NCBI RefSeq assembly: GCF_016865485.1
Contig: NZ_AP024452.1
Span: 1,634,501-1,698,500 of the forward strand
Reading direction: 5' to 3'
DNA: 64,000 nucleotides
DNA from: Luteitalea sp. TBR-22
GTDB taxonomy: Bacteria > Acidobacteriota > Vicinamibacteria > Vicinamibacterales > Vicinamibacteraceae
Shown here: positions 33,776-42,443 of the stretch, piece after piece
Numbering within the stretch: the first letter of the stretch is position 1
How the letters are laid out: every line of letters begins with the position of its first letter
The notes under the pieces: model-generated
Databases searched by the model: none
Told to the model about the DNA's origin: nothing
The model's input: the letters and a program-made list of their open reading frames with translations, nothing else
Position numbers and translations under genes: made by a program

Positions 33776-34834
33776 ATGTCCGCACTCCTCGAAGCCACGG
33801 GCGTCTCCCCCGCGCTCCACGCGCCCGTCGTCCCGCACGCGTTCGACGCTCCTCCGGTGGGCGTGCTGCTGTTCAACATGGGCGGCCCCGGCACGCTGGC
33901 CGACGTCGAGCCGTTCCTCGTCAACCTGTTCTCCGACCGCGACATCATCGAGCTGCCGATGGGCGCTCTGCTGCAGCCCCTGGTCGCGCGCATCATCGCC
34001 AAGGCGCGCGGCAACGGCGTGCGACGCAACTACGCCTCGATCGGCGGCGGCTCGCCGCAGCTCCGGCTGACGCGTGCGCAGGCGCAGGCCCTCGAGGCCC
34101 GCCTCGATCGCGACGGCGATCGCCGCCATGTCGTCGAGGTGGCCATGCGGTACTGGCAGCCGGGCACCGAGGAGGCGCTCGAGCGGCTCGCGGCGGCGGG
34201 CGTGTCGCGCATCGTCACGCTGACCCTCTATCCGCACTACTCGCGGGCGACCACCGGGTCCTCTCGCAAGGAGTTCGAGCGCGTGCTGGCGCAGCCGAAG
34301 TGGCGTGATCGCTTCGAGGTCAGCCACGTGGAGGCCTATCCCGATCATCCGCGCTACCTCGACGCGATGGCCGACACGGTGCGCCGCGCGCTGGCCGGGT
34401 TCCCGGAGGCGCGTCGCGACGGCGCCACGATCCTGTTCAGCGCGCACGGCCTGCCGCAGAAGTTCATCGATGAGGGCGATCCCTACGTGGAGCACACCCA
34501 TCGCACCGTGCAGGGCATCCTGGACCGCCTGCAGGTGCCCAATCCACACGTCATCGGCTTCCAGTCGCGGACCGGGCCCGTGACGTGGATCGGGCCGGGC
34601 ACCGAGGACGTGCTGCGCGAACTGGCCGGCAAGGGCGTGAAGGACGTGCTCATGGTGCCGGTCTCGTTCGTGTCGGACCACATCGAGACGCTCTACGAGG
34701 TCGACCAGCTGTTCCGCGACGACGCGCTGGCGGCCGGGATCGTCGACTATCGGCGCAGCGAGGCGCTCAACACGCACCCGCTGTTCATCGAGGCGCTGGC
34801 CGACCTGGTGTCGCGTCAGCTGGTCACGGCGTGA
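33776..34834 (+). CDS. hemH: Ferrochelatase
   Basis: A 352-residue ferrochelatase. Family blocks are GVLLFNMGGPGTLADVEPFLVNLFSD at the N-terminus, RRNYASIGGGSPQLRLT, AMRYWQPGTEEAL, and TLTLYPHYSRATTGSS. The metal-site His lies in ILFSAHGLPQKFI, and the acidic path in VPVSFVSDHIETLYEVD. It inserts iron into protoporphyrin IX (or coproporphyrin in other lineages). With hemN upstream and a protoporphyrinogen oxidase downstream, the protoporphyrin route is the more likely. The ATG follows hemN by two bases and its own stop overlaps the next GTG, so translation of all three is coupled. Confidence 0.95.
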   Translation: MSALLEATGVSPALHAPVVPHAFDAPPVGVLLFNMGGPGTLADVEPFLVNLFSDRDIIELPMGALLQPLVARIIAKARGNGVRRNYASIGGGSPQLRLTRAQAQALEARLDRDGDRRHVVEVAMRYWQPGTEEALERLAAAGVSRIVTLTLYPHYSRATTGSSRKEFERVLAQPKWRDRFEVSHVEAYPDHPRYLDAMADTVRRALAGFPEARRDGATILFSAHGLPQKFIDEGDPYVEHTHRTVQGILDRLQVPNPHVIGFQSRTGPVTWIGPGTEDVLRELAGKGVKDVLMVPVSFVSDHIETLYEVDQLFRDDALAAGIVDYRRSEALNTHPLFIEALADLVSRQLVTA

Positions 34835-36264
34835 GCACCACGCTCGTCCCCGGGCGCCCGGCCCGCGTCGCGATCGTCGGCGGCGGCATCGCCGGGCTGG
34901 CGGTGGCACACGCGCTGCGGCAACAGGGGGCCGGCGCGCGGGGCGTCGAGGTGGTCGTGCTCGAGCGCGGCCAGCGACCCGGCGGCAACATCAGGACCGA
35001 CGTGATCGACGGCTTCACCTGCGAGTGGGGGCCGAACGGCTTCCTGGACAACGCGCCAGCCACGCTCGCTCTCGTCGACGATCTCGGCCTGCGGCCACGG
35101 CTGCAGCCGAGCGACGACCGGGCGCGTCGTCGCTTCATCTGGCGCAACGGCCGCCTGCACCCGCTGCCCGGCGGTCCGATCGACTTCCTCGCCAGCAGCC
35201 TGCTGTCGTGGCCCGGCAAGCTCCGCATCGCGATGGAACCCTTCGCGAGCCGTCGTCCCGACGGCGACGAGTCGATCCACGCCTTCGCGTCGCGTCGCAT
35301 CGGGCGCGAGGCCGCCGACGTGCTGATCGACTCCATGGTGTCGGGCGTGTTCGGGGGCGACGCGCGCGCCCTGTCGCTGCGCGCCTGCTTCCCGAAGATG
35401 TGGCAGCTCGAGACCGACCACGGCGGGCTGTTCCGGGCGCTTCTGGCACGGCGACGGCAGCATCCCCGCCGCAACGGCGAGGCGATCGGATCGCCGCTCG
35501 GCCGGCTGACGTCGTTCGTCGGCGGCTCGGAAGACCTGGTGCGCGGACTCGCCACGCGCCTCGGCGACGTCGTGCGGACGGGCGTGGACGTGCAGGCGGT
35601 GTCCAGGAACCCGCAGGGCTACACCATCGCCATCGAAGGCGACGCGCCGCTGCATGCCGATGCGGTCGTCCTGGCCAGCGGGTCGGCGACGACCGCCCGC
35701 ATGGTGCGGGGCCTCGACGCGGGGCTGGCCGACACGCTCGCCGCGATCCCCAGCGCGACGATGGTGGTGGCGTGCGTGGGGTTCCGCGAGGACCAACTGC
35801 CGGCGCCGCTCGACGGCTTCGGCTACCTGGTGCCGCGCAGCGAGGGCATCAGGACGCTGGGCGTGTTGTGGGACTCGTCGGTGTACCCGGGCCGCGCCCC
35901 GCAGGGGCACGTGCTGATGCGCGCGATGCTCGGCGGCGCGACCGATCCCGGCGCGATCGACCTCGACGACCAGGCACTGCTCGACGTGGTGCGCGGCGAC
36001 CTGCGCCGGATCATGCGCATCGAGGTCGCGCCGACGTTCGTCAAGGTGTTCCGGCACGCGCTCGGCATCCCGCAGTACACCGTCGGCCACCTCGCGCGGC
36101 TCGATGCGGCGGAGGCGCGGCTGGCCGCCCTGCCCGGTCTGCTGCTGGCCGGCAACGCCTATCGCGGCGTGGCCATCAACGCCTGCATCGCCGATGCAGC
36201 GGACGTGGCGTCGCGCGCCCTTGCGGTGTGCAGCGCGGTCCCCGCGCCCCTCGCTACCGTGTGA
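34831..36264 (+). CDS. hemG: Protoporphyrinogen oxidase, FAD-dependent (HemG/HemY type)
   Basis: A 477-residue FAD-dependent oxidase of the HemY/PPOX type. The dinucleotide motif is VAIVGGGIAGLAVAHAL, then VVVLERGQRPGGNIRT. The PPOX-specific FTCEWGPNGFLD follows, then FIWRNGRLHPLP, a mid region MVSGVFGGDARALSLRACFPKM, and the C-terminal FAD motif LLLAGNAYRGVAINACIADA. It oxidises protoporphyrinogen IX to protoporphyrin IX using oxygen, which pairs oddly with an oxygen-independent hemN; the combination occurs in facultative and microaerobic bacteria. The GTG start overlaps the hemH stop by four bases. Confidence 0.93.
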   Translation: MSTTLVPGRPARVAIVGGGIAGLAVAHALRQQGAGARGVEVVVLERGQRPGGNIRTDVIDGFTCEWGPNGFLDNAPATLALVDDLGLRPRLQPSDDRARRRFIWRNGRLHPLPGGPIDFLASSLLSWPGKLRIAMEPFASRRPDGDESIHAFASRRIGREAADVLIDSMVSGVFGGDARALSLRACFPKMWQLETDHGGLFRALLARRRQHPRRNGEAIGSPLGRLTSFVGGSEDLVRGLATRLGDVVRTGVDVQAVSRNPQGYTIAIEGDAPLHADAVVLASGSATTARMVRGLDAGLADTLAAIPSATMVVACVGFREDQLPAPLDGFGYLVPRSEGIRTLGVLWDSSVYPGRAPQGHVLMRAMLGGATDPGAIDLDDQALLDVVRGDLRRIMRIEVAPTFVKVFRHALGIPQYTVGHLARLDAAEARLAALPGLLLAGNAYRGVAINACIADAADVASRALAVCSAVPAPLATV

Positions 36265-36343
36265 GGCCGTCCGCCGCCCGGAGGGGCGGCCGGCCCGTGC
36301 CGGGTATCCCACCTGCACAATGTGCTCCATGGTTCTCTCGTGC

Positions 36344-37498
36344 ATGCCGCGTATCCACGTCGCCCGCCTGTTGTCCCTCGTCCTGATCGGGGCCGTGGCG
36401 CCCGCAGCGGCGCAGGCGCCGCTGCGCACCGCCCCGACGGTCGCGTGGGCGGCGACGGCCGGCTTCCGTGACTGGGGAGCCGTCGTGAAGGTCGGCGACC
36501 TCGTGATCGGCGCCAACGTCAACGGCCGCGGCGGGCTGTACGCCGTCGACGACGCGACGGGCAAGGTGAAGTGGAGGGTCGGCACCGAGCATGGCTCGGA
36601 GGCGCCGGTCAGCGACGGCCGGGTGGTGGTGATGCCGTGGTGGCAGGCCGAGGCGATCGCCGCGTACGCGGTGACGACGGGCAAGCCGATGTGGCGCGTG
36701 CCGTTCCGGTTCGTGCGGACCAACCCGATCGCGCTCGCAGACGGCCTGGTGATCGCGCAGAACGGCACCGACGGATCGCTCCACGCGTTCGACGTCGCAA
36801 CCGGCGCCGAGCGGTGGACGCTGAAGATCACGACCCGGTTCTGGGCCTGCGGCGCGGCGCCGGTGATTGCCGATGGCACGATCTACGTCGCCAGCGGCGT
36901 GCAGACGCCCGCCGACGCGAAGAAGGACTACTTCCTGCACGCGATCGACCTGCAGACAGGCCAGGAGCGTTGGCGCTACAACCCGCAACCGGAGTACCCC
37001 AACGCCGGCACGTGCCTCACCGCCATCGTCCCGGTGGGCGACACCATCGTGGCCACCGGCGACGCCTACCTCTATGGCATCGATCGACAGACCGGGCGGC
37101 ACAAGTACCGGGCCGAGCCGCGCGACCACGGTCGCCGCGAGCCGTTGTTCGGTCTCGTGTCAGCTGGTGCCTACGTGTTCGGCATGAGTCGCGGGCAGAT
37201 CTCGGCCTTCGACCCGCGCAGCGGCCGCGTCGCCTGGCAGCTCGACGGCGCCTTCCGCGACGGCTTCGCGGCCATGGCCGCTGCAGATGGCGTGCTCTAT
37301 TTCCAGGGGTTCCTGCCGGCGCGCGACGCGGCGCGTGGCGAGGCCAACGGCATCCTGCACGCGATCGACGTGGCGACGCGTGAGTTCCTGTGGGACTTCA
37401 CCTATCGGACCGAGGAGCCGTGGTCGTTCCACCGCGTGACGCCGTTCGACGGTGGCCTGTACGTGGACACGTACAAGGTGCTGCTCAAGCTGAAGTAG
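36344..37498 (+). CDS. Secreted PQQ-binding-like beta-propeller protein
   Basis: About 384 residues with a signal peptide (MPRIHVARLLSLVLIGAVAP, cleavage near AQA). The body is a chain of WD/PQQ-like blades with repeating GxLYAVDxxTGKxxW patterns: LYAVDDATGKVKW, LHAFDVATGAERW, LHAIDLQTGQERW, LYGIDRQTGRHKY, ISAFDPRSGRVAW, LHAIDVATREFLW. That is at least six blades. No quinoprotein dehydrogenase active-site residues are apparent, so it is probably a scaffold or binding protein, as in BamB-like proteins. In-frame ATGs at 36320 and 36329 are alternative starts. The gap after hemG holds nothing else. Confidence 0.87.
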   Translation: MPRIHVARLLSLVLIGAVAPAAAQAPLRTAPTVAWAATAGFRDWGAVVKVGDLVIGANVNGRGGLYAVDDATGKVKWRVGTEHGSEAPVSDGRVVVMPWWQAEAIAAYAVTTGKPMWRVPFRFVRTNPIALADGLVIAQNGTDGSLHAFDVATGAERWTLKITTRFWACGAAPVIADGTIYVASGVQTPADAKKDYFLHAIDLQTGQERWRYNPQPEYPNAGTCLTAIVPVGDTIVATGDAYLYGIDRQTGRHKYRAEPRDHGRREPLFGLVSAGAYVFGMSRGQISAFDPRSGRVAWQLDGAFRDGFAAMAAADGVLYFQGFLPARDAARGEANGILHAIDVATREFLWDFTYRTEEPWSFHRVTPFDGGLYVDTYKVLLKLK

Positions 37499-37545
37499 CG
37501 GCAGTCGGCAGTCGGCAGTCGGCAGTCGGCGGTCGGCAGTCGGCC
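37499..37545. repeat. Heptamer array CGGCAGT x6
   Basis: Four exact CGGCAGT units, one CGGCGGT, one CGGCAGT and a partial, starting at the first base after the stop codon. It is the reverse complement of the array at 9568-9595, including the single variant unit. C-rich irregular repeats continue to about 37705, and no gene is seen in 37546-37723. Confidence 0.85.
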
Positions 37546-37723
37546 GCGTCGGTCAGGCGGAGGGCCGCCGGGTCCTCAGCGCACACGCCGCCCGCGTTGG
37601 TGCCGGGCCCACGGTATCGGCAGGTACCCGGCCCCCCGACACCCGCCCGACACCCGGTCGCCAGCCCCGAGCCCCCCTGTCCTCCTGCCCCCAGCCCCCG
37701 GGCCGTGCGATACAGTCGCACCC

Positions 37724-38662
37724 ATGCAACGTCGCGACTTCCTCTCCCGTGCAGCCGCGCTCGGCGCGGCGGCCGTGCCATCACTCGTCTCCGCCCAGGC
37801 CCCGGCGCCCGCCGCCGGCGCGCCGCCGCGTCCGGCCCCGCGGCCCGAGCCCAATCCGTCGCCCGCCGGCCTGCCGCTCACGGTGCGTGTCGGCATGACC
37901 GACTGGAACCTCGGCAAGCGCGGGGACATCACCAAGATCGCGCTGGCGCGCGAACTGGGCCTCGATGGCATCCAGGTGAGCCTGACGTTCCCCACCGACG
38001 GCTCGCCGCACCTGCGGCAACCGGAGACGCAGCTGGCCTTCCGGCGCGCGGCGCTCCAGCACGGGGTGCAGATCTGCTCGCTGGCCATCGGCAATCCGGG
38101 CAAGTCGCGGCTGCCGTTCCACACCAATCCGGCCTCGGCGGTGCTGCTCGTGGAGGCCGTCGAGGTGGCGCGCAACATCGGGACCACCAACATCCTCCTG
38201 CCGATCCTCGGCGACAGCCACATCGACATGACCAGCCAGGCGCAGGTGGACACCTTCATCGCGATGATGCGTGAGGTGGCGCGCTACGCGGAGAAGGCCG
38301 GGGTCGTCATCGCGCTGGAGGACTGGATTTCGGCCGAGGACAACCTGCGGCTCCTCGACGGGATCGGGTCTGACTTCGTGGGCGTGTACCACGACACGCG
38401 CAACCTGAAGCGGCGCGGGCACAACCCGTACGGGGAGCCGGCGAAGCTCGGGAAGCGGATCGACCAGGTGCACGTGAAGAACGGCGACAGGTTGATGCAC
38501 GAGCCCGAGGAGATCGACTGGCCGCGCCTCGCGCAGGAGTACGTCGACATCGGTTACCGGGGCTGGTACGTGCTGGAAACCGGATCGCCGACGGGGGACT
38601 TCGTGGCCGACACGAAGGCCAACATCGCCTACGTGCGCAAGACGTTCCGGATGCCGGCCTGA
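37724..38662 (+). CDS. Tat-exported sugar phosphate isomerase/epimerase
   Basis: A 312-residue protein with a Tat signal (MQRRDFLSRAAALGAAAVPS) and a Pro/Ala-rich linker (~26-48), then a xylose-isomerase-like TIM barrel. Metal-ligand regions: VVIALEDWIS (Glu), FVGVYHDTRN (Asp/His), RIDQVHVKNGD (His) and YRGWYVLETGSPTGDF (Glu). It is the intact counterpart of the frameshifted gene at 11262. Export through Tat suggests that it folds with its metal in the cytoplasm and then acts in the periplasm. The substrate is unknown. Confidence 0.92.
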   Translation: MQRRDFLSRAAALGAAAVPSLVSAQAPAPAAGAPPRPAPRPEPNPSPAGLPLTVRVGMTDWNLGKRGDITKIALARELGLDGIQVSLTFPTDGSPHLRQPETQLAFRRAALQHGVQICSLAIGNPGKSRLPFHTNPASAVLLVEAVEVARNIGTTNILLPILGDSHIDMTSQAQVDTFIAMMREVARYAEKAGVVIALEDWISAEDNLRLLDGIGSDFVGVYHDTRNLKRRGHNPYGEPAKLGKRIDQVHVKNGDRLMHEPEEIDWPRLAQEYVDIGYRGWYVLETGSPTGDFVADTKANIAYVRKTFRMPA

Positions 38663-38666
38663 AGAA

Positions 38667-38785
38667 TAATGCCGAATGCCGGGAATGCCGGGAATGCCGG
38701 GAATGCCGGAATGTCGCAAGGCGGCTGGCAGGCGGCAGGTGGAGGTCGACGCCGGAGGCTCGGAGGCCGAAGGCCGAATACCGGC
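38667..38785. repeat. Tandem 9-base repeat followed by degenerate heptamers
   Basis: Three GGGAATGCC-type 9-mers with partial units (38667-38714), then 7-base units such as GGCGGCT, GGCAGGC, GGCAGGT, GAGGCTC, GGAGGCC and GAAGGCC to about 38785. They follow the stop of the isomerase gene. The gap then continues into the TonB receptor promoter region. Confidence 0.65.
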
Positions 38786-38869
38786 GGTGATCCCGCACGC
38801 CCCACGTTGTGACAAACGCGGGGCCGCACGATCGATCAGTAACGACGGCGCGCTGCGCCGCGTTTCACG

Positions 38870-38898
38870 TTGACAGGCCGGTCGCTCCTCCGTACCTT
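38870..38898 (+). promoter_or_regulatory. Candidate sigma-70-type promoter of the second TonB receptor gene
   Basis: A consensus -35 TTGACA (38870-38875) is followed after 17 bases by TACCTT (38893-38898), about 70 bases before the ATG. The -10 matches the E. coli consensus at only three positions, but the exact -35 and spacing in a G+C-rich gap are notable. Confidence 0.45.
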
Positions 38899-38968
38899 GA
38901 GCGCGACAACTCCAAGTGATCGACGCGGCACGTCGCCGCGTCGAAGTCCCCCCCGTCCGGAGGCGCTC

Positions 38969-41900
38969 ATGTTCCGCGTCGTTGCCTGGCTGAGGCCCAT
39001 CGTGGGCCTGCTGCTCCTGGCTGTCCTAGGCATCGCTCCCCATCCCGTCGAGGCACAGGCCATCTACGGCACCGTCACCGGGCAGGTGATCGACGACTCC
39101 GGGGCGGCGATTCCCGGCGCGACCATCGCGCTGGTCAACGAAGCCACAGGGCTGCGCCTCGAGGCCGTCAGCGACGAGACCGGCGCGTACACCGTGCGCA
39201 ACGTCACGGCCGGGCCGTACACGCTGCGCGCCTCGCTCCAGGGCTTCAAGGAGTACGTGCAGACGGGCATCCCGGTGACGCCCGGCGGGATCGTCCGCGT
39301 CGAGCCCAAGCTCGAGGTGGGCGCGCTGACCGAGTCGGTGACCGTGACCACCGAGGCGGCGCTGCTCAAGACCGACAAGGCCGACGTCAGCGTCGACCTG
39401 CGTCCCGAGGAGGTGGTCAACCTCCCGTTGAACCAGTACCGCAACTACCAGGCGCTGATGAACCTGGTGCCGGGCGCGACACCGCCGGCGCTGCAGAACG
39501 CGCAGACCGACACGCCGGGCCGCGCGCTCACCACCAACGTCAACGGCACGGCGCGCAACACCAACACGACGCGCATCGACGGCGCCGCCTCGATCAACGT
39601 CTGGCTGCCGCACCACGCCGGCTACATCGCCCCCGCCGAGACGATCGAGAACGTCAACATCTCGACCAACAGCTTCGATGCGGCCTCGGGCATGACCGGC
39701 GGCGCGGCGATGTCGGTGGCCACCAAGTCGGGCACCAACCAGCTGCGTGGCTCGGCGTTCTACTTCCGCAACCAGGACGAGTTCAACGCGCGCCAGGGGT
39801 ACTTCGATCCGGTCAAGCTCGATGCCAGCACCTCGATCATGGGCGGCACGGTCGGCGGCCCCGTGGTGAAGAACCGCCTGTTCTACTTCGGCGGCTGGGA
39901 GCGCAACCTCCAGAACCAGAGCCGCTTCGACCAGTTCACCGTGCCGACGGCGAAGATGCGGCAGGGCGACTTCAGCGAAGTGCTGGCGTTCAACCCGAAC
40001 TTCCGCATCTACGATCCCAGGACCGGCAACCTCGCCACCGGCGCCGGCCGTGAGGTGTTCCCGGGAGCGGTGATCCCGGCCGACCGGATCAGCGCGATCT
40101 CGCGGCAGATCCAGGCACTGTACCCGGCGCCCAACAATGCGGGCACCAACAACGGCCTGCAGAACAACTACTTCGCCGCCCGATCCCCCGAGGCGACGCG
40201 CGACAACTACGACGTGAAGGTCAACTGGAACCGCACGTCCGCGCACCAGATCTGGGCCAAGTACTCGATGATGGACGCCTCGGTGCAGGATCTGTTCTAC
40301 CTGCCCTTCGAGCAGGCCGGCGGCGGCGACACGCAGGTGTACCTCGGCACGGTCGGCAACACCTGGACGCTCAGCCCGACCCTCATCCTCGACGGCAACG
40401 CCGGCTTCAACATCATGAAGCACGCGTCGCAGGGGCCCGACTACGGCACCAACTACGGCACCGACGTGTTCGGCATCCCCGGGCTGAACCAGCAGGGCCT
40501 GACCGGCAACAGCGCCACGGTTCCCGAGCGCCACAGCGGCATGCCGGTCTTCGAGACGGGCCTCGGCATCCTCGGCAACAACGCCACGTGGACGCCCGTG
40601 GTGCGTGACGAACGCAGCTACACCGCGTCGGTCAACCTCACCAAGGTGGCCGGTCGCCACGAGATCCGCACCGGCTTCGACTTCGTGCGCCTCGAGCTGA
40701 CGCACTGGCAGCCCGAGATCGGCAACCCGCGCGGCGCGCTGACCTTCGCCGGCGGCTACACCGGCACGCCGGGCTACGCCGGCGTCGGCGGCTGGAACTC
40801 GTACGCGGCGTTCCTGCTCGGCGAGTTCGGCAGCTACAGCAAGAGCGTCCAGTTCGAGGAGATGACGGGGCGCGAGAACCAGTTCGGCGTGTACGTGTCC
40901 GATCGCTGGCAGGTCAACGAGAAGCTGACGCTGAACCTCGGCCTGCGCTACGAGAACTACCCGCTGTTCCACCGCGCCAATCGCGGACTCGAACTGCTCG
41001 ACTTCAACACGTTCAACGTCGCGCTCGGCGGCCTCGGCGGCAACCCGACCGACCTCGGCCTCAAGACCAGCAACACGCTGTTCGCGCCGCGCCTCGGCGT
41101 CGCCTATCGCGTCAACGACGACACCGTGGTGCGCGGCGGCTTCGGCCGGACGTTCAACCCGATGCCGTGGTCGCGCCCGATCCGCGACCCGTACCCGCTC
41201 GTGATCGCCTACAGCGGCGCCGGCGCCAACGGGTTCGTCTCGGCAGGGAACCTCGCCACGGGCATCCCCGGAGCGCCCAACCCCGACATCGCGAGCGGCA
41301 ACGTGCTGCTGCCGCGCGGCGTCGCGATGCGCTCGCCCAACCCGAACAACATCGACCGCGGCACCATCGACTCCTGGAACGTGTTCGTCGAGCGTCGCTT
41401 GCCGCTCGACCTGGCGGTGAGCGCCGGCTACGTCGGCACGGCCACCCGCGGCGGCTACGCCGACATCAACCAGAACTACGCCGAGTCGGGCGGCAACGCA
41501 GCGCGCCAGTACTTCGCGCGTGCCAACAACGCCAACATCCTCGACTGGGGCTCGTTTGCGATCGCCAACTACCACTCGCTGCAGGTGGCGCTGAACCGTC
41601 CCTTCAAGAACGGCCTGCTCCTCAAGGGCGCCTACACCTGGAGCAAGGCGCTCAACCAGGTCGACGATGACGGCCGCGCGGTGGTGACCTGGAGCCAGCC
41701 GTCGCAGTTCGAGCGCAACTACGCCTACGCGGGCTACGACCGCCCGCACATGCTGCAGCTCGGCTTCGTCTACGAGCTGCCGTTCGCGCGCGAGGCCTCC
41801 GGCGTGCTGCCGCTCCTCATCAAGAACTGGCAGATCAACGGCATCGGCTCATGGCTGTCGGGCACGCCGTTCTCGGTCGGGGGCGACAACGGCCTGCTGC

Positions 41901-42262
41901 AGCAGCAGGGCGGCTTCCAGTCGGCCAACGTCACCGGCGAACTGAAGGGCGGCTTCGGCGAGGCCGGCCCCGACGAGCCCTGGTACGACCCGTCGCAGTT
42001 CAGCCAGCCGGGCAACGCGTGGGGCAACAGCGGGCGCAACGCGTTCCGCGGGCCGTCGAACTGGAACCTCGACTTCTCGCTCTTCCGGGCCTTCCCGTTC
42101 GGCCGCTACCGCCTCGAGTTCCGCGCCGAAGCCGCCAACGTCTTCAACCACGCGCAGTGGGCCAATCCGGTGACCGGGCTGACCGACCCCAACTTCATGC
42201 GCATCCGCACCCTGGCGCGCAGCCCGCGCACGGTGCAGCTGGGGCTCCGCTTCCAGTTCTAG
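38969..42262 (+). CDS. TonB-dependent receptor with carboxypeptidase-like regulatory domain (Oar-like)
   Basis: A 1,097-residue outer-membrane receptor. Signal peptide MFRVVAWLRPIVGLLLLAVLG is followed by a carboxypeptidase-regulatory domain (GTVTGQVIDDSGAAIPGATI; GPYTLRASLQGFKEY). The plug domain covers VNLPLNQYRNYQALMNLVPG to SGTNQLRGSAFYFRNQD. A 22-strand-type barrel then ends QLGLRFQF. It closely fits the Oar group that is abundant in Acidobacteria. The ATG has GGAGG five bases before it, a TTGACA promoter upstream and a strong hairpin after the stop, so it is a one-gene unit. The ligand is unknown; the downstream secreted amidohydrolase may share it. Confidence 0.93.
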   Translation: MFRVVAWLRPIVGLLLLAVLGIAPHPVEAQAIYGTVTGQVIDDSGAAIPGATIALVNEATGLRLEAVSDETGAYTVRNVTAGPYTLRASLQGFKEYVQTGIPVTPGGIVRVEPKLEVGALTESVTVTTEAALLKTDKADVSVDLRPEEVVNLPLNQYRNYQALMNLVPGATPPALQNAQTDTPGRALTTNVNGTARNTNTTRIDGAASINVWLPHHAGYIAPAETIENVNISTNSFDAASGMTGGAAMSVATKSGTNQLRGSAFYFRNQDEFNARQGYFDPVKLDASTSIMGGTVGGPVVKNRLFYFGGWERNLQNQSRFDQFTVPTAKMRQGDFSEVLAFNPNFRIYDPRTGNLATGAGREVFPGAVIPADRISAISRQIQALYPAPNNAGTNNGLQNNYFAARSPEATRDNYDVKVNWNRTSAHQIWAKYSMMDASVQDLFYLPFEQAGGGDTQVYLGTVGNTWTLSPTLILDGNAGFNIMKHASQGPDYGTNYGTDVFGIPGLNQQGLTGNSATVPERHSGMPVFETGLGILGNNATWTPVVRDERSYTASVNLTKVAGRHEIRTGFDFVRLELTHWQPEIGNPRGALTFAGGYTGTPGYAGVGGWNSYAAFLLGEFGSYSKSVQFEEMTGRENQFGVYVSDRWQVNEKLTLNLGLRYENYPLFHRANRGLELLDFNTFNVALGGLGGNPTDLGLKTSNTLFAPRLGVAYRVNDDTVVRGGFGRTFNPMPWSRPIRDPYPLVIAYSGAGANGFVSAGNLATGIPGAPNPDIASGNVLLPRGVAMRSPNPNNIDRGTIDSWNVFVERRLPLDLAVSAGYVGTATRGGYADINQNYAESGGNAARQYFARANNANILDWGSFAIANYHSLQVALNRPFKNGLLLKGAYTWSKALNQVDDDGRAVVTWSQPSQFERNYAYAGYDRPHMLQLGFVYELPFAREASGVLPLLIKNWQINGIGSWLSGTPFSVGGDNGLLQQQGGFQSANVTGELKGGFGEAGPDEPWYDPSQFSQPGNAWGNSGRNAFRGPSNWNLDFSLFRAFPFGRYRLEFRAEAANVFNHAQWANPVTGLTDPNFMRIRTLARSPRTVQLGLRFQF

Positions 42263-42302
42263 TCGACCTCCGCTCGCTCGCGCGAGCTCGGTCGACAACG
42301 CT

Positions 42303-42333
42303 CTCGCGAGGCGGCGTCACGCCGCCTCGCGAG
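42303..42333 (+). terminator. Perfect 14-bp hairpin after the TonB receptor gene
   Basis: CTCGCGAGGCGGCG is repeated exactly in inverse around a 3-base TCA loop, 41 bases after the stop codon. Only a weak TTCT follows. It is likely a terminator or an mRNA 3'-end stabiliser. The G+C content of the stem makes it very stable. Confidence 0.6.
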
Positions 42334-42346
42334 TTCTGGTCAGGCT

Positions 42347-42367
42347 CGAGGCTCAGGGCTCAGGGCC
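42347..42367. repeat. Short heptamer array GGCTCAG x2
   Basis: A CTCGAGGCTCAGGGCTCAGG stretch between the two hairpins holds two GGCTCAG units, the type also seen at 4983-5003 and, inverted, near 55491-55511. Confidence 0.45.
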
Positions 42368-42398
42368 ATCCTGAGTCCTGGGCGGGCCTCAGCACTCA

Positions 42399-42428
42399 CG
42401 GCCGCAGGACTCGTCCTGCGGCCGTTTT
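42399..42428 (+). terminator. Intrinsic terminator abutting the amidohydrolase start
   Basis: A perfect 12-base stem with a 2-base loop (CGGCCGCAGGAC and its inverse) is followed by TTTTCGTT, the canonical form. It ends 15 bases before the ATG at 42444. Either the amidohydrolase gene has a promoter inside this stretch, or the hairpin is an attenuator controlling read-through into it. Confidence 0.7.
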
Positions 42429-42443
42429 CGTTACAAGGCCTCC

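Noticed and set aside
39026-41749. A 907-codon open frame antisense to the TonB receptor gene
   Set aside because: Composition is His/Val/Arg/Asp-biased without domains, while the plus-strand receptor is complete with signal peptide, plug and barrel end.
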